From: Phalacrocorax aristotelis
Taxonomy: Eukaryota > Chordata > Aves > Suliformes > Phalacrocoracidae
Direction: 5' to 3'
Assembly: GCF_949628215.1 (NCBI RefSeq)
Contig: NW_027441196.1
Location: forward strand, 1 to 64,000
DNA length: 64,000 nt
In this document: piece after piece, positions 13,800 through 25,337 of the stretch
Numbering within the stretch: the stretch's first letter is position 1
Layout of the letters: each line of letters starts with the position of its first letter
Notes under the pieces: generated by a model
What the model was told of the DNA's origin: nothing
The model's input: the letters and a program-made list of their open reading frames with translations, nothing else
Databases searched by the model: none
Made by a program: the position numbers and the translations under genes

Positions 13800-13985
13800 G
13801 TCCCTGGCGCTGCCACTCATACCTGTCGGGCAGAGCTCGGGAAGCTGGAGAGGCCCCTGACTAGTAGAGGCGCTACTTAGCGACACGGAGCCGCTACTTA
13901 ACAGCAGCTGAAACATCAGTGTGCCCTCAGCACTATGCCAGCGACGCTGAAGGACATTAACTCTATCCCAGCTACAACCAGCACA
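13800..13985 (-). mobile_element. Remnant of an avian ERV LTR (5' end), minus strand
   Basis: Reading the minus strand from 13985 gives TGTGCTGGTTGTAGCTGGG followed by ATAGAGTTAATGTCCTTC. This is the characteristic start of a common bird endogenous-retrovirus LTR and resembles the start of the solo LTR at 17258. The element becomes hard to follow below about 13800. The tandem CTGGCCGACTGACG-like units at 13690-13733 may be part of it. Confidence 0.5.
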
Positions 13986-14399
13986 GCTCTGAAGTTTTTA
14001 ACCACCTCTCCCATGGAGAAGAGTGTGGATGAAATGCCCAGCTCCCCGTTGGCTGCAGACCACAGGAAGGCACCAGAGATGGCTCTATAATTTTGTGTGA
14101 GGGAAAGGGCTGGGGACAAACCAAACGCGTTCGATATCTAATACTGTAATCACCTGCGCAGTTAGGCTCTCTTCCCAAACTCCTCCTTCCACCTGCCAAG
14201 AGGCTTTAACTACATATGTAAAAAGGGAAAAAAGCTTTCTGCCTTTTTTTCCCTTTCTGTGAGAAAAGTCCTTTCCTATTCAGGCTCTGCTTCAGTCTTA
14301 AATAGAACTGGTGACAAAGTAATTCCCTGATCTCCTCTTTCTGCTTTCAGAAGATCAGGTGTGATGTTTTGAATTAACAACCATGGGAGTCACACTTAC

Positions 14400-15653
14400 A
14401 TTCGTCACAAGGACTCTTTCCACAGCAGGCACTAACAGCGGCATCGGACATTGTATCTTCACAAATGAGACACAACAACTCATCTGGAATAGGATCATCA
14501 GAGGAGGATGAGGAGGAAGAAGAGGACGATGGCTCCCGTGGCAAAAAGGGAGGCTTTTCCTTCTTTCCTCGCACAGAAGCTTCCCTGGAGGGGGAGAGGG
14601 CCTGGTGGGAGAGAAAAGTTTAAAGATGGGTCAAAGAAAACTTTTCCAAGCTTTGGATTTTATCAAAGGAAGAGAATAGGTGGAATTCTTCTCACTCCAC
14701 ATTAGCCCTCTAACACACAGGCCTTTAGTTTAAACTACTCTTCTAGAGCCACAAAACCAGACGAGGGAGGGGGGAACAATTTTCCTTCTGCAGAACTCTC
14801 CCTTTCGTTTGATCAACCAAGAAATTAGATCAGACTAGAAAAATAACTTTTTGACAGCTAGAAATCAGGTGAAATCAATCCCACCTCTCCTTTGCCAGAC
14901 GGCAAATGTAACTTGCAGGCGCAGCACCAAGTTAGTCTCCGATCAAGTTAGTCTCTGAGTAATTGCATTTTAGAAATGGAAGGAGTCTGTGTTACAGCTT
15001 CTCCAGAAGGAGATCCATGGCAGGAGAACAGAAGTACTACCAAGTGCAGTTTAAAACAGCCGCTCCTCTCAGCACACAGGAGTGTTTTCTTAATTTACAG
15101 CAACAGGAAAACTTCCATCTGTTCCACACATGGGATTTCATAAAAGTCAGAGGGGGAGGACATCTCAGTCCAGCAGTAATTAGTTAAATTTTGCAAGGAG
15201 CCTTTGCAACATCAAACAGAACCAAAACGACCTCTCAAAGAGAACAACTCCGCTACAAACACCACTGAAATGTTTTGCAGAAATACAGATTCTTAGCACA
15301 GCACAGATTTAACCAACTTCCAGGGGCATGAACACGGGGACCACCCTACTGCAACATTAGAAAGTGTCACAGATTTTAAGATTAAGACGCAATGACAATG
15401 CTTCCTCACTCGTAACTACAGACGCTGGCCAGTTCGGTTGCATTGCCGCTCACACTTCTGTGCATGGTTTCTCTTGTTCACTGCTTTATCAGTCCAATTC
15501 ATTCCATCCTTACGCAGTAAGAGCTGCCATTGCATATTTCCCACTGCTTGTCAGCATGGCACCCTTTGGGTTGGGATCTTTCACCTCCACCATGAAACTC
15601 CACAGAATTCCTGTGCTCTTTTTAACTCTGGGAACAGGCTCAAAAGTTTTGTC
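14400..15653 (-). CDS. RBBP6: RBBP6-like fragment: two consecutive exons including the RING-finger start
   Basis: RBBP6 is a RING-type E3 ubiquitin ligase with a DWNN domain, a zinc knuckle and then the RING finger. Exon 15514-15653 (140 nt) encodes DKTFEPVPRVKKSTGILWSF and VEVKDPNPKGAMLTSSGKYA. It ends in phase 2 at GC|GTAAGG and joins in frame to exon 14400-14584 (185 nt), which encodes GKKEKPPFLPREP, a run of ten serines, then DDPIPDELLCLIC and CCGKSPCDEC (first RING cysteines). That exon ends with the donor T|GTAAGTG in the position expected within the RING. No DWNN, zinc-knuckle or second RING exon was found nearby. Introns are kept, so this is a segmental fragment rather than a retrocopy. 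Identity is secure; expression is unknown. Confidence 0.75.
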
Positions 15654-17257
15654 CTATTAAGAAAAGAAACACAGACTTATCTCATCTTAAGAACCACGTT
15701 TAAAATGACATTTCCATGATTATTTTAAGCAGCAAAAGCCTCTCACCCTCTCATTTTACCCAGCATAAGTGTTGCTCAACTAAAATACTCCTTTGCCTCA
15801 GTGAATAGAGCCGGGATGTTCCAAAGGCTTGGGCAGGGTTTTGAACTCACTCGACATTCTTTGGCTTAACTTCAGGTTCCCTAAGGGCGAAATACCCCTC
15901 AGCTCACCATCCACTCGGAGAAGGGGCACAAACCCGCTCCTCCTCCGAAGCGCAGTGCAGAGTGAGAGCTTAATTCCCTGCTCTGGATCCGTCCCTGGGG
16001 AAACTCCTATTCACCACCTGTGTACGAAGGTCTAATTCATACCTCACGCACACACCTTCAGTGAGTAACGTTCAATGGCATGAATACTCAGCCAGAGGCT
16101 TGTGTCATTGAAACACGCAACTATTCAATAGGTGGGGTCAGCAGCAACGTCTTGGTTATATACGAAATACTAAAAACTGAACTGTCATTAAAGGAGTTGA
16201 AAACTGAAAAATTTCCAGTAATATTGAAATATATAAAAATACACATGCAAGGTCACACGGAAAGATCGATGAACATATTTAATGTCTATGACCTGGAAAA
16301 AAGAACACTTCACATTTATAATTCCAGGTGTCCCTTGAATTTTGAAGGGCTTTGCAACATTGCCGTATAACCTCTCGATTTCAGTTTTCCTGAAACAAAC
16401 TCTGCAGTGTTTATTGACAACTCAGGCTCAAGTGTAGTTTTACCACAAGGAAAAAGGGTAACTGTCCTCTTTCTCCTTTTCCAGCCTATTGAATTATATT
16501 ATGCCCCAAGCCCCAGTTAAGCTTACGCTGGGAAAACATTATCAAAGAGACACGTGACTCACTGCTTATTGTGTCTTCAGTTGTTCAAAAGCGTAGAATC
16601 AAACCTCACAATGTCAGCGGAACAGCTCTCCTCAAGGCGTCACTAAATCGCTCAGAAGAGAGATTAAAACCCTTCCTTGCAAAAAGCTCTTGTCCTTTAC
16701 GCCCTAACATAGCGGGAGAATTCAAGGGAGCAGTTGTAGCAGGCACTGGGGAAAAAACATCTACATGCAGAAGACGATTGCTCACGCCAGCGAATCGCTC
16801 CTGCTCTATATGTTTAGGGAAGCACATACAACATGACCGCATTACTGACTCAAAAGCCCTTGAAAACGTGCCTTTGGAGAGGAACACCCAGAGCTGGAAA
16901 AAGAGACCTTCGTTCCATTGCAAGTCTTGCCAGAAGATTCAACTTCCCTTCTTTTCAGAACATTTTGTACCTAGTTCTGTTAGAAAGGAAGCCTGATCAA
17001 GTGTTTGGGAGCTTCGTGCTCCATATGCCACCCTTTCTGGCACATGGAAGAACAGGCCTATGTCCTCTCACGGCAGGCACAGCCACTCTCAATTTTTGGT
17101 TATTTCAGAAGCAAACAGGAAACTGGGGAAGCTCCCTCTTGGAGTCTGGCATTGTACAGCCTGGCATTGACCAGTGCTGGGGCACAACAGTTCATAAACT
17201 GTTAATGAGTTCTTGCATTTTCTTAGGAAGCAGTTATGACACGGCCTGCAGGCACAG

Positions 17258-17753
17258 TGTGCTGGTTTTGGCTGAGAAGGGGTTAATTCTCCTCACCGTG
17301 GGGGGCGGCTGCCTTTCCGGCTTCCCGCGCTCTGCCGCGGGGGGGGGGGGGGTGGGGGGGGGTGGTCTGGGAGGGGCGGGGCCGCGGTGGGGGCGGCTGA
17401 CCCCGACTGGCCAATGGCAGGTTCACTCCATACCACGTGACACCACGACCAGGATATTGAGGGGGGGCAGTGGCAGCGCGGAAGCGGCGCGGCGGCGGGT
17501 GCGCGGGCGGGCGGCTGCGGTTTGTTCCGGCGGTTCGTTCCCCCCTCCCCTCCCTTCCCACCTCCCCCCGGGGCTTTGCGCCTCTCGTTGTTCTCCTTTG
17601 CATTGCATTTCTATTGTTGTTTCTTTTAATTTTAATTATTAAACTGCTCTTATCCCAACCCACGAGCGTTACCCTTCTGATTCTCTCCCCCATCTACCGG
17701 TGGGGAGTGAGCGAGCGACTGTGTGGGGCTGAGCTGCCGGCTAAACCACGACA
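17258..17753 (+). mobile_element. Avian ERV solo LTR
   Basis: It begins TGTGCTGGTTTTGGCTGAG followed by AAGGGGTTAATTCTCCTCA. It ends with the bird LTR tail: ATTATTAAACTG, then TTATCCCAACCCACGAGCG, TTCTGATTCTCTCCCCCAT and GGCTAAACCACGACA. An ATTAAA at 17637 could serve polyadenylation. Internally there is a near-pure G run at 17340-17364 and a GC-rich block, so the region looks like a CpG promoter. No retroviral coding sequence or matching second LTR adjoins it. A clear target-site duplication was not found by eye. Confidence 0.75.
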
Positions 17754-20700
17754 CCATGTCGATCACTGCCTAGCTTGAATGCGACGTCTTCATCAGTAGC
17801 TGAAACGCAGGCCCAGTTGGTTTGCGAGCTGCCCGACAGGGGAAAGCAATCACGGAACAAAAGCGTTCGGCTTCCGCTAGAATCCGCTAAAGCCTAATGA
17901 CAACGCGAAGAGGGACAGAGCAGCACCGAAGCGGTGCCCGTGAGCACTGAACACGTGTGTGTGTCGGCACAAACACAGGTAATGGTGCTCATGCAGATGC
18001 AACGCAGCAGAGGCGTTTCAGCTCTCATCTGAGAAGAAGCGGTCGGGGGTGGGCTGTGGCGATGCGCACTGCATACCTGTGAAGTGAGATCCTACCGACA
18101 GCAGCAGCAGTCGTACCGCCTGGTTGGTTTTCACACCAATTTAACCTTTTTTATTTTTTTTTTTCCTTTTCTCTCCCCCTTGATGCTTGAAAGTGGGGAA
18201 GATGAAAGGACTGGTAGAACAGGACCTGGGCTGAGCCGCTCTGCATCAGCTGGGCCGTGGTAACAGCAGTAAGAAAGAGCTCAGTGCATCTCTCCAGAGC
18301 TTGTTACAGCCCTGCTTGCTCAGAGGAACTCGCTGTTTTGCCCAGGCTCTTTAGGTGTCTGAAAGTAGCTAAGAATAAAGCAGAAGCATTGGGTGTGAAG
18401 GGCATTGGGAAGCTTGGAAGAAGAGGCAGAGCCCTCTCGTTGGATCACAGGGCAGAAGCCGGGAGCAAATGCATCAGCCCAGCGAGGGTGTAAGTCTTCC
18501 CACCTCCCTCCTGTCTAGAGGCGAGAAGGTCCTGCTAAAAGGATGCCTTTTATGGATATGATTTTTTTTCTTTACTAAGTGGTTGAGAACACTCTGAACT
18601 GGTAGAAGGAAAACGTTGCCAGTGAAACATTACGCTTGAGGAATCATGGTCTCTTATTTGGTAAGTGCGCCAGGTTAAGGCTGCTCGGTAATTCAGTGGG
18701 AGCTTCTCTCCTGTTCTCCCCCATTGGAGGAGCACGGTCTGGGAGACTTGAGCTTCCCTTCCTCCTGCTGCGTATCCCTTTATGGGCCGAAGCTGACCTG
18801 CACCCCAGGATGCTGTTCTGCAGCAGTGTGGGCTTGGGCTTCCCCTCAGGCTAGCGGTCCTCAGCATTTGGGCAGCCAGCGCTCATTTCCAGGCTGCACT
18901 GCGGCTTGCAGTTACTGGTGGAAGTAGGGATTTCCTCCACGTTTGAAGTATTTATTACTTTAAATAGAAGAACAAGTCTTGGTTTTGGCAGCAGCATTTT
19001 TATTTCTTGGATCCTTCTTCTTTTACTCAGCCCAGTCCTGCCTCATCTGGGTCTCCGATAGAAACTCCTTCTACCTTCCCAAATCTTTCCGTTCCCTGTT
19101 GTGCAGGCAACAGCAAAGCTCTGCTGCAAGAGGGTGTCCATGTGCTTGTGATAACTGTGGCTTGTTGCATGACAAATAACCTTTCGATGTGGAAACAGTG
19201 CTCAGCCTTCAGTTGTCACATTAATGCTTCGTTTTGTGCTTTCTAGCCGTCTATCCAGCCTTGGCTTTTGTCCGGTTCTGTCTGGTTTTTGTGTGTGGTA
19301 AGCACAAATCTTTTAACCCAGCGTTTTGGTTTGGTTTGGTCTGTTTTCTTCCTGTGGCTTTAATTGATTTGCTGTTCCTTAGAAGTGTCTTGGGGATTAG
19401 GGTGACTTAACACGAGTTAGATGTGGGTGGGCAGCATCCATTATTTGGTGCTTCCTGTGATGGGAATCGCTGCTGCAATTGCTCTCTCCAGCCCAGAGGT
19501 TGTCACCCTTTTATTGGTTCCTGTAACACCAGAGATCACTCCTTGTCTTGGCTGTGGGGCTCCTGATGGGTCTCTATTGAGCAGGCTCAGAACATACCCC
19601 TGGGATAGGCACCTCTTCGGCAGCTCTACCCAAGTGGCTGCGACTGTGGCTCTAGGGAGCAGGCAACGTGTTGCCCAACAGGAATTGCCCGTACTGCACA
19701 ACCCTGCTTCCACAGCTGCAGAAAAGCAACAAACCTTGTACGCTTGAATGCAGAGTACCAGCTTAAATAAACTCTTAAATAAAATTACAGGGAAGGGTCC
19801 TGTGTTGCTTCCCTCCTCTGATCGTGTTTTCTCACCCAGCCACACCACCTCACCAAACTGATCTGAGCACGCCCTGAGCCTGTAACCCTGGCTGGAATTC
19901 ATGCCCCCGCCCTCAAAGCAGGGAAACGGTCTGGAAATGCCATTGTACCTGCACACTGGGCCATGAATTTGGGGTTCAGGTTCCAGTACGGAGCATGCTC
20001 ATTGGTGCCCAGCATCCTCTCGCTGGGCCCACGTCACTTGCTGGCAGAGGGCTGGTGTTCTGGGTTTTTCTTTCACTCATTTTCTAGCTCGTCTTGTCTC
20101 TTCTCTCTGGCTCTGGTGACAGGCATGAATCGTAAGGCTCAGAGCCCTTGGAAACAGGACTCTCAGCATGATCTAGATGGGAGAAACCTCTAACCTCATT
20201 TATGTGGAAGGTAATCACAGCTCTAGCTACTTCACCCTTGACTTCCCCTGTGTATCAGCCTTGCTTTTCCAGGTGGGACTTCCATTAGCCTAGTGCTTGG
20301 TGGAGAGCATTGGATGGGTACAGCCATCCTTGGGGAACCAAGGAGATGCTGGACAGCCAAGTTATTTGTCTGAATTTAGTGCCTGAATTTCAAAGTCTCC
20401 GTAAACGTGAGCACAGGTGGAGAGGGATGTTACCTTAAAGCAGCTGACCCACCAAGGCCACCTGGCTAATGGAAGCTCCGCTCTGATGACATCTGCTCGT
20501 GGTGCCTCTGTTCTCTTTTTCTTTTTGCCCGGACTTTGAGACCTTCAGTTCCCTAGTGGCCTTTCCAAACCTGATGCTGAAGTGTCAGACCACAGCTAGC
20601 TTGGTGCATCGCGCCTGTCCGTCTTCCCTGTGGAGACCTATATAAATGGTTGTCTTTATTCCGATCTCCTCTACTCCTAGAGGTCGTACTAGATATAGGA

Positions 20701-21220
20701 GAAGAGGTCACTTGCTTCACAGCCTCTGTAAGACCTTTCTGCCTACGGCTATGTGTGTAGATCTCTTCAGCACCTACACTGTAGTATACTAAATCCCAGA
20801 TGGTGACTAGCGTCACTCATTTTGGGGAAAAAATTCTTGTGCTGAGCAGGAGATGGGCTTTGAGTTTGGATTTGTAATGGCTGTAGGTACAGTTTGGACT
20901 TCTGGTGCCTGCTGTCCCTTCAGAACCTATGGCAGGAGGTTCAAGGGACTCCTGTGGCCCAGCAAATTACTTAACTCACATTTCTCATCCGGTTTCAAAG
21001 GGTTGCTACTGCTACATAGCCTAACAAAGGGATTTGGTCAGGTAGCGTTCCTGGGACTGTGTAGGGAAAAACATGTCCATCAGACCGAATAAGCCAAGCT
21101 TGAAGCGACTTCCAGCCGGTGTGAGCATGGATATGTGGAAACCATGCATATAAAGCGCTGCCAGCAAACTGGTCAGGAACAGGTTATGTTGGGGTGAGCT
21201 GTCCCTTGTTTTTCTTACTC
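17754..21220. other. No recognisable gene or repeat
   Basis: Only short, unconvincing open frames occur on either strand, and no exon matches a protein family I recognise. Parts may be old transposon DNA or intergenic sequence. Confidence 0.4.
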
Positions 21221-21227
21221 CCAGAAA

Positions 21228-22015
21228 TAGGTGGAGACGATTTAGGTGTTCAAATATATGATTTGAAGCAGGAAAAATGATCCAGAATTATTGATACCTC
21301 CCTCACTGATGGGAGCAGCCAGTCCTGGGGTAAAGATGAGTGGACCCGCCAATGTATGGTACAACGTTATGGACCCGTAACGCGGAACCCCAATGAATGG
21401 GTTAGTGGTGCTCGAGAAGCCATTTGCAGCCTAAATCGCATTATCTAGCTGCAAGCTGTATTAGAAATTGTCACCAGTCAAACAGCTGAGGCCCTTCACC
21501 CATTGGCAGATCAGGCAACCCAAATGCAAACCGCAAGTTATCAATAGCGCATGGTTCTCGACTACCTACCAGCCGAAGAAGGCAGGGTCTGTGGGAAATA
21601 TGATTCTGATTGCTGTTTAAAAGTCAACGACAACGGCAAGGTTGTTAAACAAATTACTGCCAGAATACAGAAATTAGCCCATGTTCCCATCCAAACCTGG
21701 GAAGGCTGGAATGTTGATCTGTTCTCCTGGCTTCCAGGATGTCCTTGGATTAAATGAATCTGATTTTACCTATTGGGAGGTCTAGCTACGTTACTGCTTT
21801 TGCCATGTGTCACCCCATGGTTCATTCAGTTAATCCAACGTGTTGTCTCAAATATGCAGTTTGCACCCACTGTGTCACCTGACGGAGTGAAACAAATCCG
21901 AGCTGTACGACAGTTTGTGTCACCCACAGTCCAAACTGCACAAACTCTTTGTCTCCCCAACCTGTTTTTATTGGAAATTGAATTGTCATTGTTGTCAGGC
22001 ATTGGCCCTGTTTAG
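21228..22015 (+). mobile_element. Decayed endogenous retrovirus envelope, transmembrane-subunit region
   Basis: Broken reading frames on the plus strand show the order of a gammaretrovirus-type transmembrane envelope subunit. There is a leucine/glutamine-rich helical stretch, then a CX6CC motif (CGKYDSDCC, near 21594), then a tryptophan-containing membrane-proximal segment, then a hydrophobic stretch from about 21773. In-frame stops interrupt it in several places (for example before the ORF at 21551 and after 21757), so it cannot make an intact protein. No gag or pol sequence was recognised upstream. Confidence 0.75.
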
Positions 22016-22109
22016 AGCTGATATCGTTATAATGTTTTGGCTTTTATAGCTGGCATCCTTGTTATTGGTATAATCTTTCTGCCTTTGTTTCTATGCTTTC
22101 CACCAGATT

Positions 22110-22318
22110 CGAAGATACATCGGACTAACGGGACGCTGCAGAGCCGCGGTGGGAGCTATCGCAATGCTCTCTCTTTCCCTTTCTCACTTTTTTCTCTTTT
22201 TCTCTCCTTTTCCCTTGCATACTTGTTGTTGGCCAAATAAAGTGACTTGGCACTTGACTCCGGTTTGAGTCTTAATTCTGCTTCCGAGAACACAAAAGGA
22301 ACCTAGTCACGATAAAAT
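22110..22318 (+). mobile_element. Probable 3' LTR remnant (R/U5) of the same endogenous retrovirus
   Basis: It follows the envelope remnant and contains a pyrimidine-rich stretch and AATAAA at 22236. GTGACTTGGCACTTGACTCC follows at once, as expected downstream of a retroviral polyadenylation signal. The segmental duplication starts where this remnant ends. Confidence 0.5.
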
Positions 22319-22399
22319 GTTTGAGTTAACCAGAAGTTAAGCCCAGCCGCCCCCAGCCACCCAGAATTAGCTGAGGTCGCTTGGAAAGCAAGGGGGTTT

Positions 22400-23431
22400 A
22401 ACCTCTGCCAAATTATTCAACCCAACAGTGGATTGTGACCGTCTCCTTTTCTCCAGGCTGAAGAAACCAAGTGACTTTAGCTGCTCCTTGTGTGGTTTCT
22501 CCTCTAAACCCTTCACCAACTTGTGGCCCTCCTCTGGGCATTCTCTAGTAGCTTTGTATCTGTAATGTACTGTGGCACCCAAAACTGCCCACAGCACTTA
22601 AGGTGAGGCCGCCCCAGCGTGGAGCAGAGCGGGACAATCCCCTCCCTCGACTGGCTGCCATGCAGGGCTCGATGCCCCCCAGGGCACGGCTGGGCCTCTG
22701 GGCTGCCAGGGCACGCTGCTGGCTCGTGTTCAACTTGCCGTCGACCAGAACCCCCAGGTCCCTCTGCAGAGCTGCTCCCCAGCCCCTCGTTCCCCAGGCT
22801 GTCTGTATATCCCAGGTTGCCATGCCCCAGGGGCAAAATCAGGCACTTGCCCTCATTAAACTTTATACAGTCGGTGATTGCCCAGCTCTCCAGCCTGTCC
22901 AGGAGACATGGTAGTGTTAGGAGATATGGTAGTCTCGGGTTGACGGTTGGACTTGGTGATCTTAGAGGTCTTTTCCAACCCTAATGATTCTGTGATTCTA
23001 TGGTCTCGCTACAGGGCCTCTCTGCCCTCGAGTGCCAACAGCTCCTCCCAGTTTTGTGTCGTCAGCAAGTTTAGTTAGTATTCCTTCAAGCCCTGCACCC
23101 AAGGCATTTACCAAGAGATTAAAGAGTACCAGAGCCAAGATGGAGCCCTGTGCAACCCCACTAGTGACTGGCCGCCAGCCCGATGTAAGCCATTGACTAT
23201 GACCCTTTGAGCCCGACCCATCAGCCCATTGCTCACCCACTGCATGACGTGTTTATCCAGCTCTGTGCTGGACAGTTTGTCCAGGAGAAGACTGTGAGAG
23301 ACAGTAGCGAAAGCTTTACTGAAATCCAAAAAGATCACATTGGCCGACTTCCCTTGTTCAGCTAGGTGCGTGACCTCGTCATCGAAGGAACTCAGATTTG
23401 TCGTCGTTCCCCATTTGTCGCTCCAATTCAT
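22400..23431 (-). mobile_element. CR1 LINE fragment (reverse transcriptase to 3' end), copy A
   Basis: Minus-strand peptides match CR1 ORF2 in order: DDEVTHLAEQGKSANVIFLD, FSKAF (an RT motif), then NALGAGLEGILTKLADDTKL with the ADDT catalytic motif, then LQRDLGVLVDGKLNTSQQ, and finally a degenerate C-terminal tail ending GFFSLEKRR. Frameshifts separate the pieces. A second CR1 tail in the opposite orientation interrupts it. Confidence 0.9.
22905..23003 (+). mobile_element. CR1 3' tail nested in the opposite-strand CR1, copy A
   Basis: The plus strand reads GGTTGGACTTGGTGATCTTA, then GAGGTCTTTTCCAACCCTAA, then TGATTCTGTGATTCTATGG, the canonical CR1 3' end with its octamer tail. It splits the minus-strand CR1, so it inserted later. 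Confidence 0.88.
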
Positions 23432-23439
23432 CCTCTCCC

Positions 23440-24100
23440 CCCAAATCCATACCCTGGCGGGCCTGCCTCAGGCCCTGGCAGGAGGGCTGGAGCAATGGCC
23501 TTGGGGGGCGACGGGGTGGTTTCCGTTTCTGCGAGGCCTGGAGGGTGCTGGGCCGTTCCTGCAACACCTTGCTGGCCGAGTTGGACAGCCACGCGGGCAG
23601 GGGCGGAGGCGGCGGGGGCGGAGGCAGGCAGGCCGGGCGGCTGTCCGGGCCAGTGGGGGCTGGTTCCCCCCTGGTGCCCCATGGCTGGCGGGCCGCTTTC
23701 CCAGGCACACGTGATGGCTGCTGGTATCGGGTCCAGCTCTCGGAGGGGCTGGGGGGGTCAGTCCAGCTGTCCGGGCGTGAGGGGCAGCTGCTGGTGTCGG
23801 ACCGGGCTCTCGAAGCTGCGGCGAGGCGCCTGCGGAGAGAGGAGGCTGCTGAGGCCCTGCCACGCCTGCGGTGCCCGGAGGGTGTGGGGCAGAGCTGCGC
23901 ACCCCACGGGGTCTGGGAACCCGGCTGCATGTGGGAGCTGTGGGCACGGAGAGCTCTGTGCAGAAAATGGGGTGCCCCGCACCCCTCGGGTGGGGCTCTG
24001 CTCCCAGAAGCTGAGAGCTGGGAAGGTTTGTCACCACAGCCTGAGCTGCTGGGACACCTTGGCCAAGGGCAAGCTCTGGGATTTACAGCATCACCTAGCA
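23440..24100. other. GC-rich block open on both strands, copy A
   Basis: A CpG-containing, G-rich stretch keeps frames open on the plus strand (23398-24195, 265 codons) and the minus strand (23379-24125, 248 codons). Both stay open in copy B (49733-50530; 49714-50460). Six substitutions between copies give three silent and three replacing changes in either frame, so they do not show which strand, if any, is coding. No family was recognised. Confidence 0.3.
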
Positions 24101-24415
24101 GGGTGATTGCTGCCGCTAGGCTCACTGGCGGGGAGATGTCACTATTGCAGTTCTCTCTTTCTACGGCAACGTCATGCCTTGTTGTTACTTCCTGACCTTC
24201 CTCTGCCTATGTCGGTCACTGGCTCTGCTCTTGTCCAAGCAGGGTCCCTTTTAACCCACATTTGTCTCAGTAAGAAGGGGTTACAGAAAAGAATGCCCAC
24301 GAATTGAGAGGCCAGTTAAAACTCAGCTCTCCAGAATACCCTGCCTCTAAATGAGTCTCAGCAAATAGCAGCCATCTCATGCAGAAGTTTGGCAAAAGAC
24401 CTCCCAACGACTCAC

Positions 24416-24700
24416 CGTCTTCTCTTCCTCCACAGGTGGATCAGACAACAAAAAAACATCCCAAGCAGTATGGACCCCAAGACCGCCACGGCACCTTCTA
24501 TGCAGAACTTCTGGAAATCCTTAGGATCCGTGTCGCTCGAGCTTCTCTTGCCATCCACACCTGGAGGAACAGTTCTGCACGTTACTGTGTCCTGCGTGCT
24601 ACTGGTAATCTCACAGGAGGCCTGACGTTGCCAGGAGATGTTTGTCCTCACTTTGTTAGCTTCTCTGAACCAGTGAACATCCTGGGGCTGCAACGTTTCC
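24416..24700 (-). other. Possible membrane-protein exon (one transmembrane segment, basic tail), copy A
   Basis: A minus-strand frame reads QDVHWFREANKV, cysteine-containing ASCEITSSTQDTVTCRTV, a hydrophobic segment (GAVAVLGSILLGMFFCCLI) and a basic end HLWRKRRR before the donor ACG|GTGAGT at 24415. This would suit a type I membrane protein. However, the RKRRR codons are the complement of the pyrimidine tract of an equally good plus-strand acceptor (CCGTCTTCTCTTCCTCCACAG ends at 24435), so the coding strand is unresolved. Copy B encodes the same peptide (50751-51035). Confidence 0.25.
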
Positions 24701-25180
24701 TTGGTTTCAGTAGAAACCAAGGAAAGTCCCAAAGCCCTTGCAAATCAATGCACTCTGGAGCATCTCTTTCTCCTCTCACCTCTGCCTACACTCCGGGATG
24801 GCCATAACCCAGTTTTCCCCGTGCCATGGGTTTGCTCCCCCTTCTTGGCTACCCTTCCCATTTGCACACAATGTCTTTGGCGCTCGCCCACCCTCGCTCT
24901 CCGAGGCTTGCTGGTGCCGCTGCACGGAGACTCTCTCTGACCCGTTGGGACAAGCTGTCCCACAGAACAGAACTCATGAGGCCAGATGGAGAGCACATGG
25001 GGGAGCGCAGCTCTTTGACCAACCGCCCCTTTGAGCAGCACGGACAAAACCCATCCCTGCATCGGGGAGCGCCACCCCCAGCTCTCCCTCCCCAGCCCAG
25101 TGCCCACACCCCGAGGGCATGGAGTCAGGCCCTCTCAGGAGACACCTGACCCTTGTTCTCCCCCTTTGCCTTTTCTCCAG

Positions 25181-25337
25181 CGTGGGCACGCTTGCACGCC
25201 TCCAGTTCTCAGGAGTTGTCTCCCACCTATGGCCCCTGCAAGACTGCTCAGTACCTGCACTCTTCTGAAAAAATTCATACGTCCTGGAGCGGTGGGCTTC
25301 CCCGGGGTTGGACAGCACTGCCAAGAAGGAGAGAAAG
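25181..25337 (+). other. Candidate plus-strand exon with strong splice sites, copy A
   Basis: A near-ideal acceptor (TTTGCCTTTTCTCCAG) and a donor (GAAAG|GTAAAG) enclose 157 nt open in two of the three frames. The phase-0 frame leaves one base and joins in frame to the candidate exon at 26237. A competing minus-strand exon (25255-25317, 63 nt) overlaps it. No protein family was recognised. Confidence 0.25.

Noticed and set aside
16833-17642. 269-codon plus-strand frame
   Set aside because: It runs from ordinary sequence straight into the solo LTR, with a glycine run encoded by the poly-G tract. It is not a gene.
13800-17753. The two LTR pieces as the ends of one provirus
   Set aside because: They are in opposite orientations and no retroviral coding sequence lies between them.
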